The position numbers were made by a program, and so were the translations under genes. A stretch of 52,508 nt of DNA from an uncultured Oceanobacillus sp. GTDB lineage: Bacteria > Bacillota > Bacilli > Bacillales > Amphibacillaceae. Under the pieces are notes generated by a model. It had not been told where the DNA came from. It did no database searches and saw only the letters and a program-made list of their open reading frames with translations. Positions 24,888-32,617 of the stretch are shown one piece after another. Numbering within the stretch: the stretch's first letter is position 1; each line of letters starts with the position of its first letter. The stretch lies in the NCBI GenBank assembly GCA_938004015.1, contig CALKWU010000143.1, forward strand, positions 1 to 52,508. The letters run 5' to 3'.

Positions 24888-24920
24888 AATCCGGCCTACA
24901 TCCACGTAGGTCGGATTTTT
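24888..24920 (+). terminator. cccB terminator
   Basis: AATCCGGCCTAC (24888-24899) pairs with GTAGGTCGGATT (24906-24917), one G-U pair, loop ATCCAC, followed by Ts. Confidence 0.85.
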
Positions 24921-25250
24921 AATTGCAATGATTCGTTTCTTCATTCGACAGTCCCATTCTTTCAACCCTTCCTAAATCGGTTTTCCTAATTTGATAGGTT
25001 TCCTTTTTATGTAAATCGGTCATTATTATTACAACCGTTTTACAAAATGAAACTCCATTATCAAGCCATTTCTCCCTCCTCGTTTCAGATGGATTTTTCA
25101 AACATTACACGAAAGTTATGATTGAAATATAAATGTAATATTTTTATGTCTAAAAAACTCGTATAATGATGGTATAATGACTTAGTGAAATCAATAGTTT
25201 TTGCTTCAGTCGGCAAAAAACTTTCAAATACTACAAAAGGTGATACTTAT
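24921..25250 (+). other. Intergenic region cccB-ftsE
   Basis: 330 bases without a convincing gene. On the minus strand a short frame ending at 24919 gives a hydrophilic peptide (MTDLHKKETYQIRKTDLGRV in its second half), but it has no proper start or ribosome site. Near the 3' end, TATAAT boxes at about 25161 and 25172 are the likely -10 elements for ftsE. Confidence 0.4.
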
Positions 25251-25937
25251 ATGATTTTAATGGAAGATGTACATAAAGTTTATCCGAATGGGGTTACAGC
25301 CCTTAATGGGATTAATGTTGAAATAAAGCAAGGAGAATTCGTGTTCATCGTCGGGCAAAGCGGGGCAGGGAAATCCACTTTCATCAAACTGATGTATCGG
25401 GAAGAGAAACCGACGAAAGGAAAAATCATCATCAATGACATCGATCTTAATCAAATGAAAGAAAGTCGTGTGCCATACTTAAGAAGGCAGATCGGTGTTA
25501 TTTTCCAAGATTTTAAACTGTTGCCGAAACTGACGGTTTATGAAAATGTCGCTTATGCCTTGGAAGTGATTGAAGAATCTCCGCGGATGATCCGTAGTCG
25601 CGTCATGGAAGTATTGGAGGAAGTCGGATTGAAAAACAAAGCCCGCATGCTTCCGGCGGAATTATCCGGTGGAGAACAGCAACGGGTTTCAATTGCGCGT
25701 GCCATCGTCAATCGACCGAAAATCGTCATTGCCGATGAACCGACGGGAAACTTGGATCCGGAAACGTCTTGGGGAATCATGAGGACATTTGAAGAAATCA
25801 ATGATAAAGGAACTACAATCATCATGGCTACACATAGCAAAGAAATCGTGGACAGTTTCAAAAAACGTGTGATTGCTATTGAAGATGGTGTTATTGTAAG
25901 AGACGAACAACGAGGTGAATACGGCTATGAAATTTAG
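25251..25937 (+). CDS. ftsE: Cell-division ABC transporter ATPase FtsE
   Basis: 228 aa. ATG 25251 with AAAGGTGAT upstream; the frame is open further but the family starts MI-x-M. Walker A GQSGAGKS (35-42), ABC signature LSGGEQQR, Walker B VIADEPTGNLD, and the FtsE-typical FIKLMYREEKPTKG. With FtsX it activates an extracellular murein hydrolase at division or elongation. Overlaps ftsX by 11 bases. Confidence 0.97.
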   Translation: MILMEDVHKVYPNGVTALNGINVEIKQGEFVFIVGQSGAGKSTFIKLMYREEKPTKGKIIINDIDLNQMKESRVPYLRRQIGVIFQDFKLLPKLTVYENVAYALEVIEESPRMIRSRVMEVLEEVGLKNKARMLPAELSGGEQQRVSIARAIVNRPKIVIADEPTGNLDPETSWGIMRTFEEINDKGTTIIMATHSKEIVDSFKKRVIAIEDGVIVRDEQRGEYGYEI

Positions 25938-26820
25938 GACTTTTACAAGACACCTGAGGGAAGGATCGAAGAATATTTTCCGGAATGGCTGGATGACGGT
26001 TGCATCCATTGGAGCGGTCACGACAACGCTGATCCTCGTCGGCGTGTTTTTGGCGATTGTGTTTAATTTAAATGAGTTTGCGAAAAACATCGAATCCGAC
26101 GTGGAAATCAAAGTTTTGGTCGATTTGACGACGGAAGAGGAAGATGTGCTCGCATTGGGCGAACAAGTGAAACAAGTCGAAGGTGTGGAAAACGTCTACT
26201 TTTCTTCCAATGATGAAGAATTGCAAAACTTGATTGAAAGTTTCGGTGAAGAAGGAAGAGCATGGCAATTGTTCGAACAGGACAACCCCTTGAACCATGC
26301 TTACATCATCCAAGCCGAAGATCCCCAGGAAACGGAACGAATCGCTTTGGAAATCGCAGAATTCGATCATGTCTATGATGTGAATTATGGACAAGAGGTC
26401 GTTGACAAATTGTTCCGTTTCAACAACTATGCGCGGATTGTCGGGCTCGTCTTGATTGCCGCACTTGTACTGACCGCTGTATTTCTCATCTCTAATACGA
26501 TTAAAATCACCATCATTGCTAGAAGTACCGAAATTGGCATCCAAAAACTTGTTGGAGCGACGAATTGGTTCATACGCTGGCCATTTTTCGTAGAAGGCCT
26601 GCTTTTGGGTGTATTGGGTTCCATCATTCCGATTGCGGTCGTTTTGATCGGTTACAATTATGTGTATGAGAATGTCGCGAATCAAATCAATATCGGCTTT
26701 GTTGAACTGTTGCCTTTTAATCCCTTTGCTTGGTACTTGGCATTAGTTATTTTACTAATCGGTGCCACGATCGGGGTTTGGGGAAGTGTGATGAGTGTGC
26801 GTAAGTTCTTACATGTCTAA
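25927..26820 (+). CDS. ftsX: Cell-division ABC transporter permease FtsX
   Basis: 297 aa, ATG 25927 inside the ftsE end with GAGGTGA upstream. Four membrane segments: one near residues 22-45, then an extracellular loop (about 46-165) that contacts the hydrolase, then three at about 170-195, 220-245 and 265-290. FtsX domain motif STEIGIQKLVGATNWFIRWPF. Followed after 42 bases by an M23 hydrolase gene, its likely target. Confidence 0.96.
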   Translation: MKFRTFTRHLREGSKNIFRNGWMTVASIGAVTTTLILVGVFLAIVFNLNEFAKNIESDVEIKVLVDLTTEEEDVLALGEQVKQVEGVENVYFSSNDEELQNLIESFGEEGRAWQLFEQDNPLNHAYIIQAEDPQETERIALEIAEFDHVYDVNYGQEVVDKLFRFNNYARIVGLVLIAALVLTAVFLISNTIKITIIARSTEIGIQKLVGATNWFIRWPFFVEGLLLGVLGSIIPIAVVLIGYNYVYENVANQINIGFVELLPFNPFAWYLALVILLIGATIGVWGSVMSVRKFLHV

Positions 26821-26862
26821 TCGAAAACAAAACCGTATCATCCATTGAAGGGAGAATACAAC

Positions 26863-28221
26863 TTGAAGAAATCCATCCTGTCTATCATCGCGGCAATACT
26901 TATGTTCAGTTCTTTGTTTATTGGCGGGATTTCAGTTTCTGCCGAATCGATAGATGAATTGCAAAAACAAATTAAGCAGAATGAAAGTGAAAAATCTAGA
27001 ATCGCTGAAGAAAAAAGCAATCTCGATGCGGATAAGGAAGATACAGAAAATAAAATAAATGAAAACTTGCAAGAACAAGAATCCGTTGAACAAGAGATTG
27101 CTGAAATTGAAAGCGAGTTGGCAAAAACGCATCAAGATATAGAAGCAAAAGAAGCAGCAATTGATGAAACAAATGAAGAAATCGACGAACTGACTGAACG
27201 CATTACGGTCTTGGAAGAAGAAATCGAAATGTTGGAAGATCGGATTGCCAAACGTGAAGTGTTGTTGAAAGAACGCTTGCGGGTGATTCAACAAAACGGC
27301 GGTCAAATTAAATGGCTTGAAGTCATATTCGACTCCAAAAGTTTCATTGATTTCATTAGCCGTGCATCTGCCGTCAACACCATTATGGATCAAGATAAAC
27401 AAATCATGGAAGAACAAGCCGCAGATAAACGATTATTAGCTGAAAATAAAGCGGAAGTGGAAGAAAATAAAAACCAAGTCGTCCAGAAAAAAGAAGACTT
27501 GGAAGGACAGAAAAAAGAACTTGTCGCTTTGAAAGAACAGTTGGATGAACAAAAAAGCGAAAGAGAAACGTTGATGGCTCAGTTGGAAGAAGAGCAGCAA
27601 GAACTTGAAGAAATTAAACTGACCTTGGAAGAAGAGCAAGCGATTCTCGAAGCGGAAGAAAAAGCTAAAGCGAAAGCAATCGCTCTTGCCAAAGAAAAAA
27701 TAAACGAATTGGAACAACTTGCGCGTGAAGAAGAGGAACGAAGAAAGAGAGAACTGGCAGCGAAGGAAAAAAACAGCCAAGTCGCAGCTGCACCGCAAAC
27801 AAGTATTTCTTCAGGTGGTAACGGAATGTTCTTAGATCCGGTCAATGGCCGGTTGACATCTCGTTTTGGCATGCGGACACATCCAATTTTCGGCGATCGT
27901 AGATTACACGCAGGTGTAGACTTTGCGGTCGACACCGGAACACCTTTAAGAGCTCCAGCTGACGGTGTGGTCAGTACGGCAGGTTGGAGAGGTGGCTTCG
28001 GTAATGTTATCATGATTTCTCATTACATAGATGGACAACATTATACAACGGTCATGGCCCATTTGAGTCGAATTGACGTTTCTGAAGGACAAGAAGTAAG
28101 TCGGGGTCAAGTAATCGGAGCCACCGGAAATACGGGAAACTCAACAGGACCGCATCTCCACTTTGAAGTGCACCGCGGCGGTTACGGCAATCCGGTAGAC
28201 CCTTTGCCATATTTGCGTTAA
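26863..28221 (+). CDS. Coiled-coil M23 murein hydrolase, probable FtsEX target
   Basis: 452 aa from TTG 26863 (GAAGGGAGAA upstream; TTG 26845 lacks a site). Signal peptide to about residue 27 (ISVSA), a long Glu/Lys/Gln coiled coil (about 30-300, PcsB/CwlO-like N-terminal region), then a LytM/M23 zinc peptidase with HAGVDFAVDTGTP and PHLHFEV (metal His/Asp and HxH). In B. subtilis FtsEX activates CwlO, which has an NlpC/P60 domain instead; here the coiled coil carries M23, as in several other Bacillaceae. Same operon as ftsEX. Confidence 0.9.
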   Translation: MKKSILSIIAAILMFSSLFIGGISVSAESIDELQKQIKQNESEKSRIAEEKSNLDADKEDTENKINENLQEQESVEQEIAEIESELAKTHQDIEAKEAAIDETNEEIDELTERITVLEEEIEMLEDRIAKREVLLKERLRVIQQNGGQIKWLEVIFDSKSFIDFISRASAVNTIMDQDKQIMEEQAADKRLLAENKAEVEENKNQVVQKKEDLEGQKKELVALKEQLDEQKSERETLMAQLEEEQQELEEIKLTLEEEQAILEAEEKAKAKAIALAKEKINELEQLAREEEERRKRELAAKEKNSQVAAAPQTSISSGGNGMFLDPVNGRLTSRFGMRTHPIFGDRRLHAGVDFAVDTGTPLRAPADGVVSTAGWRGGFGNVIMISHYIDGQHYTTVMAHLSRIDVSEGQEVSRGQVIGATGNTGNSTGPHLHFEVHRGGYGNPVDPLPYLR

Positions 28222-28237
28222 TATAAGTATTAAAAAG

Positions 28238-28271
28238 AAGGTATCGTCTCATCAAGAACGATACCTTTTTT
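28238..28271 (+). terminator. Terminator of the ftsEX operon
   Basis: AAGGTATCGT (28238-28247) pairs with ACGATACCTT (28258-28267) around a 10-nt loop, then Ts. Confidence 0.88.
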
Positions 28272-28371
28272 CACTATCTCTATAGGAGTCATGAAGGATA
28301 AGACAAATGCATAGTCATGTTTCCAATATCATGATATGCTTTTAATAATCGAAGGATATTGGGGTGGAAAG

Positions 28372-29832
28372 ATGAAAAGAAGTAAGTTACAGATTGTCGC
28401 GATATTGGCCGCTGCCTTGGTTTTCGGCTTTCTCGGAGCTTATGCGGGAATGACGTTGGCAGGGGACAACGGTGCTCCATTGGAAATGGCGGATTCATCG
28501 GATACGAATGGAGTAAGAACGGGTGAAACAAAAGGATTATCCGGTGAAATGCAAAAAATTGAACGGGCTTTTCATTTGATCAAACAAAACTATATTGAAG
28601 ATGTGGAGGATGGCCAATTGATTGAAGGGGCCATTGAAGGGATGCTGGCGACGCTGGAAGATCCGCACACTTCTTATTTGAACTTGGAATCGATGGAGGA
28701 ATTCAACCAACAAATCGAGTCTTCTTTTGAGGGGATCGGTGCAGAAGTCAGTATGGTGAATGGTGTGGTCACCATCGTGTCGCCCATCAAAGATTCTCCT
28801 GCCGAAAAGGCAGGATTGCGTCCGAACGACCAGGTGCTATCTGTCGATGGGGAAAGTTTGGAAGGGTTGAACCTGAATGAAGCAGTGGCAAAAATCCGTG
28901 GAGAAAAAGGTACGGAAGTCACGTTGGAAATTCGTCGTCCTTCCGTCAGTGAACCGTTTGAAGTCGTCATTGTCCGGGATACGATTCCGGTAGAAACGGT
29001 ATATAGTGAAACGGAAACGATTGACGGCAAGTTGACGGGTATCATTCAAATTACGAACTTCTCGGAAAATACGGCGAATGAATTTGAAGAACAGCTGACC
29101 GAATTGGAAAATGAAGGAATTGAAGGTTTGGTCATCGATGTGCGCGGAAATCCGGGCGGGCTGCTGAATGTAGTGGAAGACATTCTAGCGTTATTTGTCC
29201 CACGGGATCTTCCTTATATTCAAATTGAAGATGCCGATGGAAATGTCGATGCTTTCCACTCAACGTTGGACGAAAAGAAAGATTATCCGATCGGTGTGCT
29301 CATCAATGAAGGAAGTGCTTCTGCTTCGGAAATCCTCGCTGTTGCAATGAAAGAAATGGGATATGATGTCGTCGGTGAGACGAGTTACGGAAAAGGAACA
29401 GTACAGACAGCTGTTCCCCTAGGAGACGGCAGTTCAATAAAGATGACGACATACAAGTGGCTATCACCAAGTGGAGAATGGATCGATGAGGTTGGTGTCG
29501 AACCGACGATCCCGGTTGAGCAACCAGACTATTACTATGCAATGCCAATTACAATTGAAGAGCCATTTGAATTGGACGATTCTGATCCGATGATTGCAAA
29601 TATCCAGCTGATGTTACATGGACTCGGTCTTGAACCGGGACGAATGGACGGCTATTTCAATGAACAAACGGAAGAAGCGGTGAAACGATTCCAAGCGGAA
29701 AATGATTTGCCGGTCACTGGAGTCGTCGATGAGGAAACCGCCGGCATGATCGATGCGAAATTGATCGATAAAATCCGCTCCGGGGAAGATGATCGACAAT
29801 TGGAGCGAGCCTTAGAAGAACTTTACAAATAA
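28372..29832 (+). CDS. ctpB: Carboxyl-terminal processing protease (S41), CtpB type
   Basis: 486 aa from ATG 28372. N-terminal signal anchor (about 8-30), PDZ domain (about 108-190, SSFEGIGAEVSMVNG), S41 serine protease core with catalytic Ser in GSASASE (315-319) and Lys341 in YGKG, then a C-terminal peptidoglycan-binding domain (about 395-455, LQ-type repeat IANIQLMLHGLGL and FNEQTEEAVKRFQ). In B. subtilis CtpB helps cleave SpoIVFA in sporulation signalling. The gene place between ftsEX and minJ matches. Confidence 0.92.
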   Translation: MKRSKLQIVAILAAALVFGFLGAYAGMTLAGDNGAPLEMADSSDTNGVRTGETKGLSGEMQKIERAFHLIKQNYIEDVEDGQLIEGAIEGMLATLEDPHTSYLNLESMEEFNQQIESSFEGIGAEVSMVNGVVTIVSPIKDSPAEKAGLRPNDQVLSVDGESLEGLNLNEAVAKIRGEKGTEVTLEIRRPSVSEPFEVVIVRDTIPVETVYSETETIDGKLTGIIQITNFSENTANEFEEQLTELENEGIEGLVIDVRGNPGGLLNVVEDILALFVPRDLPYIQIEDADGNVDAFHSTLDEKKDYPIGVLINEGSASASEILAVAMKEMGYDVVGETSYGKGTVQTAVPLGDGSSIKMTTYKWLSPSGEWIDEVGVEPTIPVEQPDYYYAMPITIEEPFELDDSDPMIANIQLMLHGLGLEPGRMDGYFNEQTEEAVKRFQAENDLPVTGVVDEETAGMIDAKLIDKIRSGEDDRQLERALEELYK

Positions 29833-29845
29833 TACGTAATAAGGA

Positions 29846-29913
29846 GGCGGGATCAAACATGTGATGATTCGAGCCAGGCCCCGAACTTCACCATGTTTGT
29901 CCCGTCTCTTTTA
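29846..29913 (+). terminator. Long hairpin after ctpB
   Basis: GGCGGGA-T-CAAACATG (29846-29861) pairs with CATGTTTG-TCCCGTC (29892-29906), 15 pairs with one bulge and one G-U, with an inner TTCG/CGAA stem. TCTTTT follows. Likely ctpB terminator. An AAGGAGG and an ATG immediately followed by TGA (29859-29864) lie on the 5' arm. Confidence 0.6.
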
Positions 29914-30188
29914 TATTGTGTATTCCTTTAGCAGATCGTTTCCATTACTCTTTTCGGAATGGAAGTTGACGCGATTTCAATAGGGAAAGACGCCTTTCCT
30001 CGATAATCGATTCGTTCAGACGAAAATAAGGTTTGCAGCTATACTCCGACAGCAAACGGCTCAATTGGACTCACGCTGTCCATCGTTTTCATGGTATACT
30101 ATGGTATACGGGCTGAAACAAGATTTTCCGATTTCATGCAAAAAATCGGGTGTATAAGATGATAATCTATACATAGAGGGTGGTTGGC
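29914..30188 (+). other. Leader and promoter region of minJ
   Basis: No gene seen. Contains the tandem 10-bp unit ATGGTATACT/ATGGTATACG (30091-30110) and a hairpin CCGATTT/AAATCGG (30128-30149). GATAAT or TATAAG near 30155-30170 may be a -10 box, but no good -35 pairs with it. Confidence 0.45.
30091..30110 (+). repeat. Tandem direct repeat ATGGTATAC upstream of minJ
   Basis: Two copies of ATGGTATAC spaced exactly 10 bases apart, each with the palindrome GTATAC. Spacing of one helical turn suggests a protein-binding site. Function inferred. Confidence 0.5.
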
Positions 30189-31373
30189 TTGATTTTCACA
30201 TGGCTGGAGGAATTGGGGAATGGCGTGCTGAGACTATTTCTCAATCCGTTATTTTACTGGACGTTTATTTTTCTTTTCTTTGTCGGCTATCGACGGATAA
30301 AAAGGGAACGGAAGCAATTCGGGGTAAAAATTTTCGACCTGTTCAGCGAAGCGAAACGGACATGGATTGATGCATTTATTATCGGAATATTCGTATCGTT
30401 CCTGTTCATTGGTGCAGGTGTCGTATTTTCCTATGGTGATATGCTCGTTCTTTCGGTTATGATGATTTTGCTTTCCATCGGTTTTCGTTCAACGCTGCTA
30501 TCGCCTGGCTATACGATTGGAATAAGTTATATCATTTTGCTCTTCATGCCGCTGCTTTTAGAGGAACAAACGTTTTTTTCAGGTGAATTCATTGCCGAAT
30601 CGAATTTTGTCGGTCTGACTGCGCTTCTTGGCATCATGCTTATTGCAGAAGCATTTTTCATCCGACGTGTGGAGCGTCAGGAAACTTTTCCAAGTTTACG
30701 GAAGAGTCCCCGGGGAATTTGGATTGGCGAGCATCACCTGCATAAAACGACGAGTATCCCATTAATATTGCTTGTGCCCGGAGGAGCGATTGAAAGTTTC
30801 GCCCCTTATTGGCCGCTCCTCCCGATAGGTGAAAATGAATATGGACTCATCCTGTTTCCGTTTTTGCTCGGTTTTTCCTATCATATCCGCTCGGATCTTG
30901 CGATAAATGCAGCCAAACGTTTAAGCAAACAGGTTCTGCTCTTGGGTATTGTCGTCTTCCTTATTTCCACAGCCGGCTATTTTTTGAACGGGATGTCTCT
31001 CCTTGCCCTTATCATCGGAATGCTAGGCAGGGAATTCATTTCTTATCGTCTCCATACGCGGGATAAAAAAGAGACTCCGTTTTTCAAACCGGAAGAAGAA
31101 GGCTTGCGGGTATTGGGTGTGATTCCCGGTACACCGGCGGAACGGTTGGAGATCCGTGTCGGAGAACTTGTGACGAAAGTGAATGGTGTCCGGATCAATC
31201 ACCCGGATGATTTTTATGAAGTATTGCAATCGACCGGCGCCTATTTCAGATTGGAAATTGTCGATGACAACGGAGAAGCTCGCTTTGTCCAAAGCGCATT
31301 TTATGAAGACGATCATTACCGACTAGGCTTCTTGTTTGTTGAAGAGCCTTTTCGATTGGAAAACAAAAAATAA
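30189..31373 (+). CDS. minJ: Cell-division topology protein MinJ
   Basis: About 394 aa. TTG 30189 has AGGGTGG 6 bases upstream; GTG 30180 in the same frame lies on that site, so the start is uncertain by three codons. Several membrane segments (about 9-30, 55-75, 80-130 and 205-285), then a soluble C-terminal PDZ domain (about 295-365, VLGVIPGTPAERLEIRVGELVTKVNG). MinJ bridges DivIVA and MinD at poles and septa. Position after ctpB and length match B. subtilis. Confidence 0.9.
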   Translation: MIFTWLEELGNGVLRLFLNPLFYWTFIFLFFVGYRRIKRERKQFGVKIFDLFSEAKRTWIDAFIIGIFVSFLFIGAGVVFSYGDMLVLSVMMILLSIGFRSTLLSPGYTIGISYIILLFMPLLLEEQTFFSGEFIAESNFVGLTALLGIMLIAEAFFIRRVERQETFPSLRKSPRGIWIGEHHLHKTTSIPLILLVPGGAIESFAPYWPLLPIGENEYGLILFPFLLGFSYHIRSDLAINAAKRLSKQVLLLGIVVFLISTAGYFLNGMSLLALIIGMLGREFISYRLHTRDKKETPFFKPEEEGLRVLGVIPGTPAERLEIRVGELVTKVNGVRINHPDDFYEVLQSTGAYFRLEIVDDNGEARFVQSAFYEDDHYRLGFLFVEEPFRLENKK

Positions 31374-31384
31374 TTTTACCAACG

Positions 31385-31412
31385 GAGCATTCGTTTATTT
31401 CCACGAATGCTC
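31385..31412 (+). terminator. Hairpin between minJ and sbcD
   Basis: GAGCATTCGT (31385-31394) pairs with ACGAATGCTC (31403-31412), 10 perfect pairs, 8-nt loop. It is followed only by TTCC, so termination may be partial. Confidence 0.55.
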
Positions 31413-31442
31413 TTCCATTGAAAAGAACAGGGGGAAGCGGAA

Positions 31443-32594
31443 TTGAAGTTTTTCCATACGGCGGACTGGCATTTGGGGAAGCTCGTCCAAGGTGTCTATA
31501 TGACGGAAGACCAAGCATATATCCTCAATGAATTTATTCGAATGGTGGAAGAGGAAAAACCGGATGTCGTCCTCATCAGCGGTGATTTGTACGATCGTGG
31601 AGTACCACCGACAGAAGCGGTGCAATTATTGGACGACACGTTGCAACGGATCGTTTTGGATTTGCAAACGCCGGTCATCGCTATTACGGGTAACCATGAC
31701 AGTCCGAGTCGACTTGATTTCGGCAGCCATCTGATGAAGAAAAACGGTTTCCACATGATCGGGAGAATGCCGGAACACCACGAGCCGATCGTTTTGGAAG
31801 ATGAATTCGGTGAAGTGCATTTCCATGCGATTCCATATGTAGAGCCGAGTACCGTGCGTCATCTGTATGAAGATGAAGATATCCGCAACCATAACGATGC
31901 CCACCGGAAAATAGTGGAAAAATTGGAAGCGAACATCGTATCCGGGAAGCGTCATGTGTTGCTTGCCCATGCGTTCGTCACACCTTATGGGGAAGAAGCG
32001 GAAAATACGAGCGAGTCGGAACGCCCTTTATCAATCGGTGGGTCCGAGTATGTGGATGCAAGAATCTATGAAACTTTCGATTATGTGGCTCTTGGACATT
32101 TGCACCGAGCACATAACGTACATAAAGAAAATATCCGATATGCCGGTTCACCATTGAAATATTCCATATCGGAAGAACATCATGAAAAAGGCTTTTATAT
32201 CGTCACGATGGATGGAGAAGGAAATACGGAAATTGAGAAACGTGTGTTGCAGCCACTTCGGGATTTACGCACAGTGGAAGGTTATATGGAAGATATTTTG
32301 AAATTGCCGCCAAGTGACGATTACGTATTTGTCCATCTGCTCGATGAAACTCCGGTACTTTCGCCTATGGAAAAAGTCCGTTCGGTTTTCCCGAATGCAA
32401 TGCATGTGGAACGGAAGAACTTCTCTATTCAACATTCATCTGGAAATAGTGGACAAGCGCAAGCGCGCAGGAAAATGTCTGATTTGGAATTGTTCCGGAC
32501 GTTTTATGAAGAAGTGAAAGGGGAAGTGCCGAGCGACGATGCGGAAGCCATTTTCAAAGAAGCATTGGAAAATGTGATGAGCGAAAATAAATAG
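31443..32594 (+). CDS. sbcD: SbcD, nuclease subunit of SbcCD
   Basis: 383 aa, TTG start 31443 with GGGGGAAG upstream. Mre11-type calcineurin-like phosphoesterase motifs: FHTADWHLGK, ISGDLYDRGVPP, TGNHDSPSRL, LLAHAF and LGHLHRAH. It cuts hairpins and protein-blocked DNA ends together with SbcC. sbcC begins 23 bases after its stop. Confidence 0.96.
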   Translation: MKFFHTADWHLGKLVQGVYMTEDQAYILNEFIRMVEEEKPDVVLISGDLYDRGVPPTEAVQLLDDTLQRIVLDLQTPVIAITGNHDSPSRLDFGSHLMKKNGFHMIGRMPEHHEPIVLEDEFGEVHFHAIPYVEPSTVRHLYEDEDIRNHNDAHRKIVEKLEANIVSGKRHVLLAHAFVTPYGEEAENTSESERPLSIGGSEYVDARIYETFDYVALGHLHRAHNVHKENIRYAGSPLKYSISEEHHEKGFYIVTMDGEGNTEIEKRVLQPLRDLRTVEGYMEDILKLPPSDDYVFVHLLDETPVLSPMEKVRSVFPNAMHVERKNFSIQHSSGNSGQAQARRKMSDLELFRTFYEEVKGEVPSDDAEAIFKEALENVMSENK

Positions 32595-32617
32595 ACGGAT
32601 GGAAGGGGGAAGAGAAG

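Noticed and set aside
24919..25101. 60-codon minus-strand frame between cccB and ftsE
   Set aside because: TTG start without ribosome site, and the frame runs into the cccB terminator; composition of the second half is protein-like but not enough.
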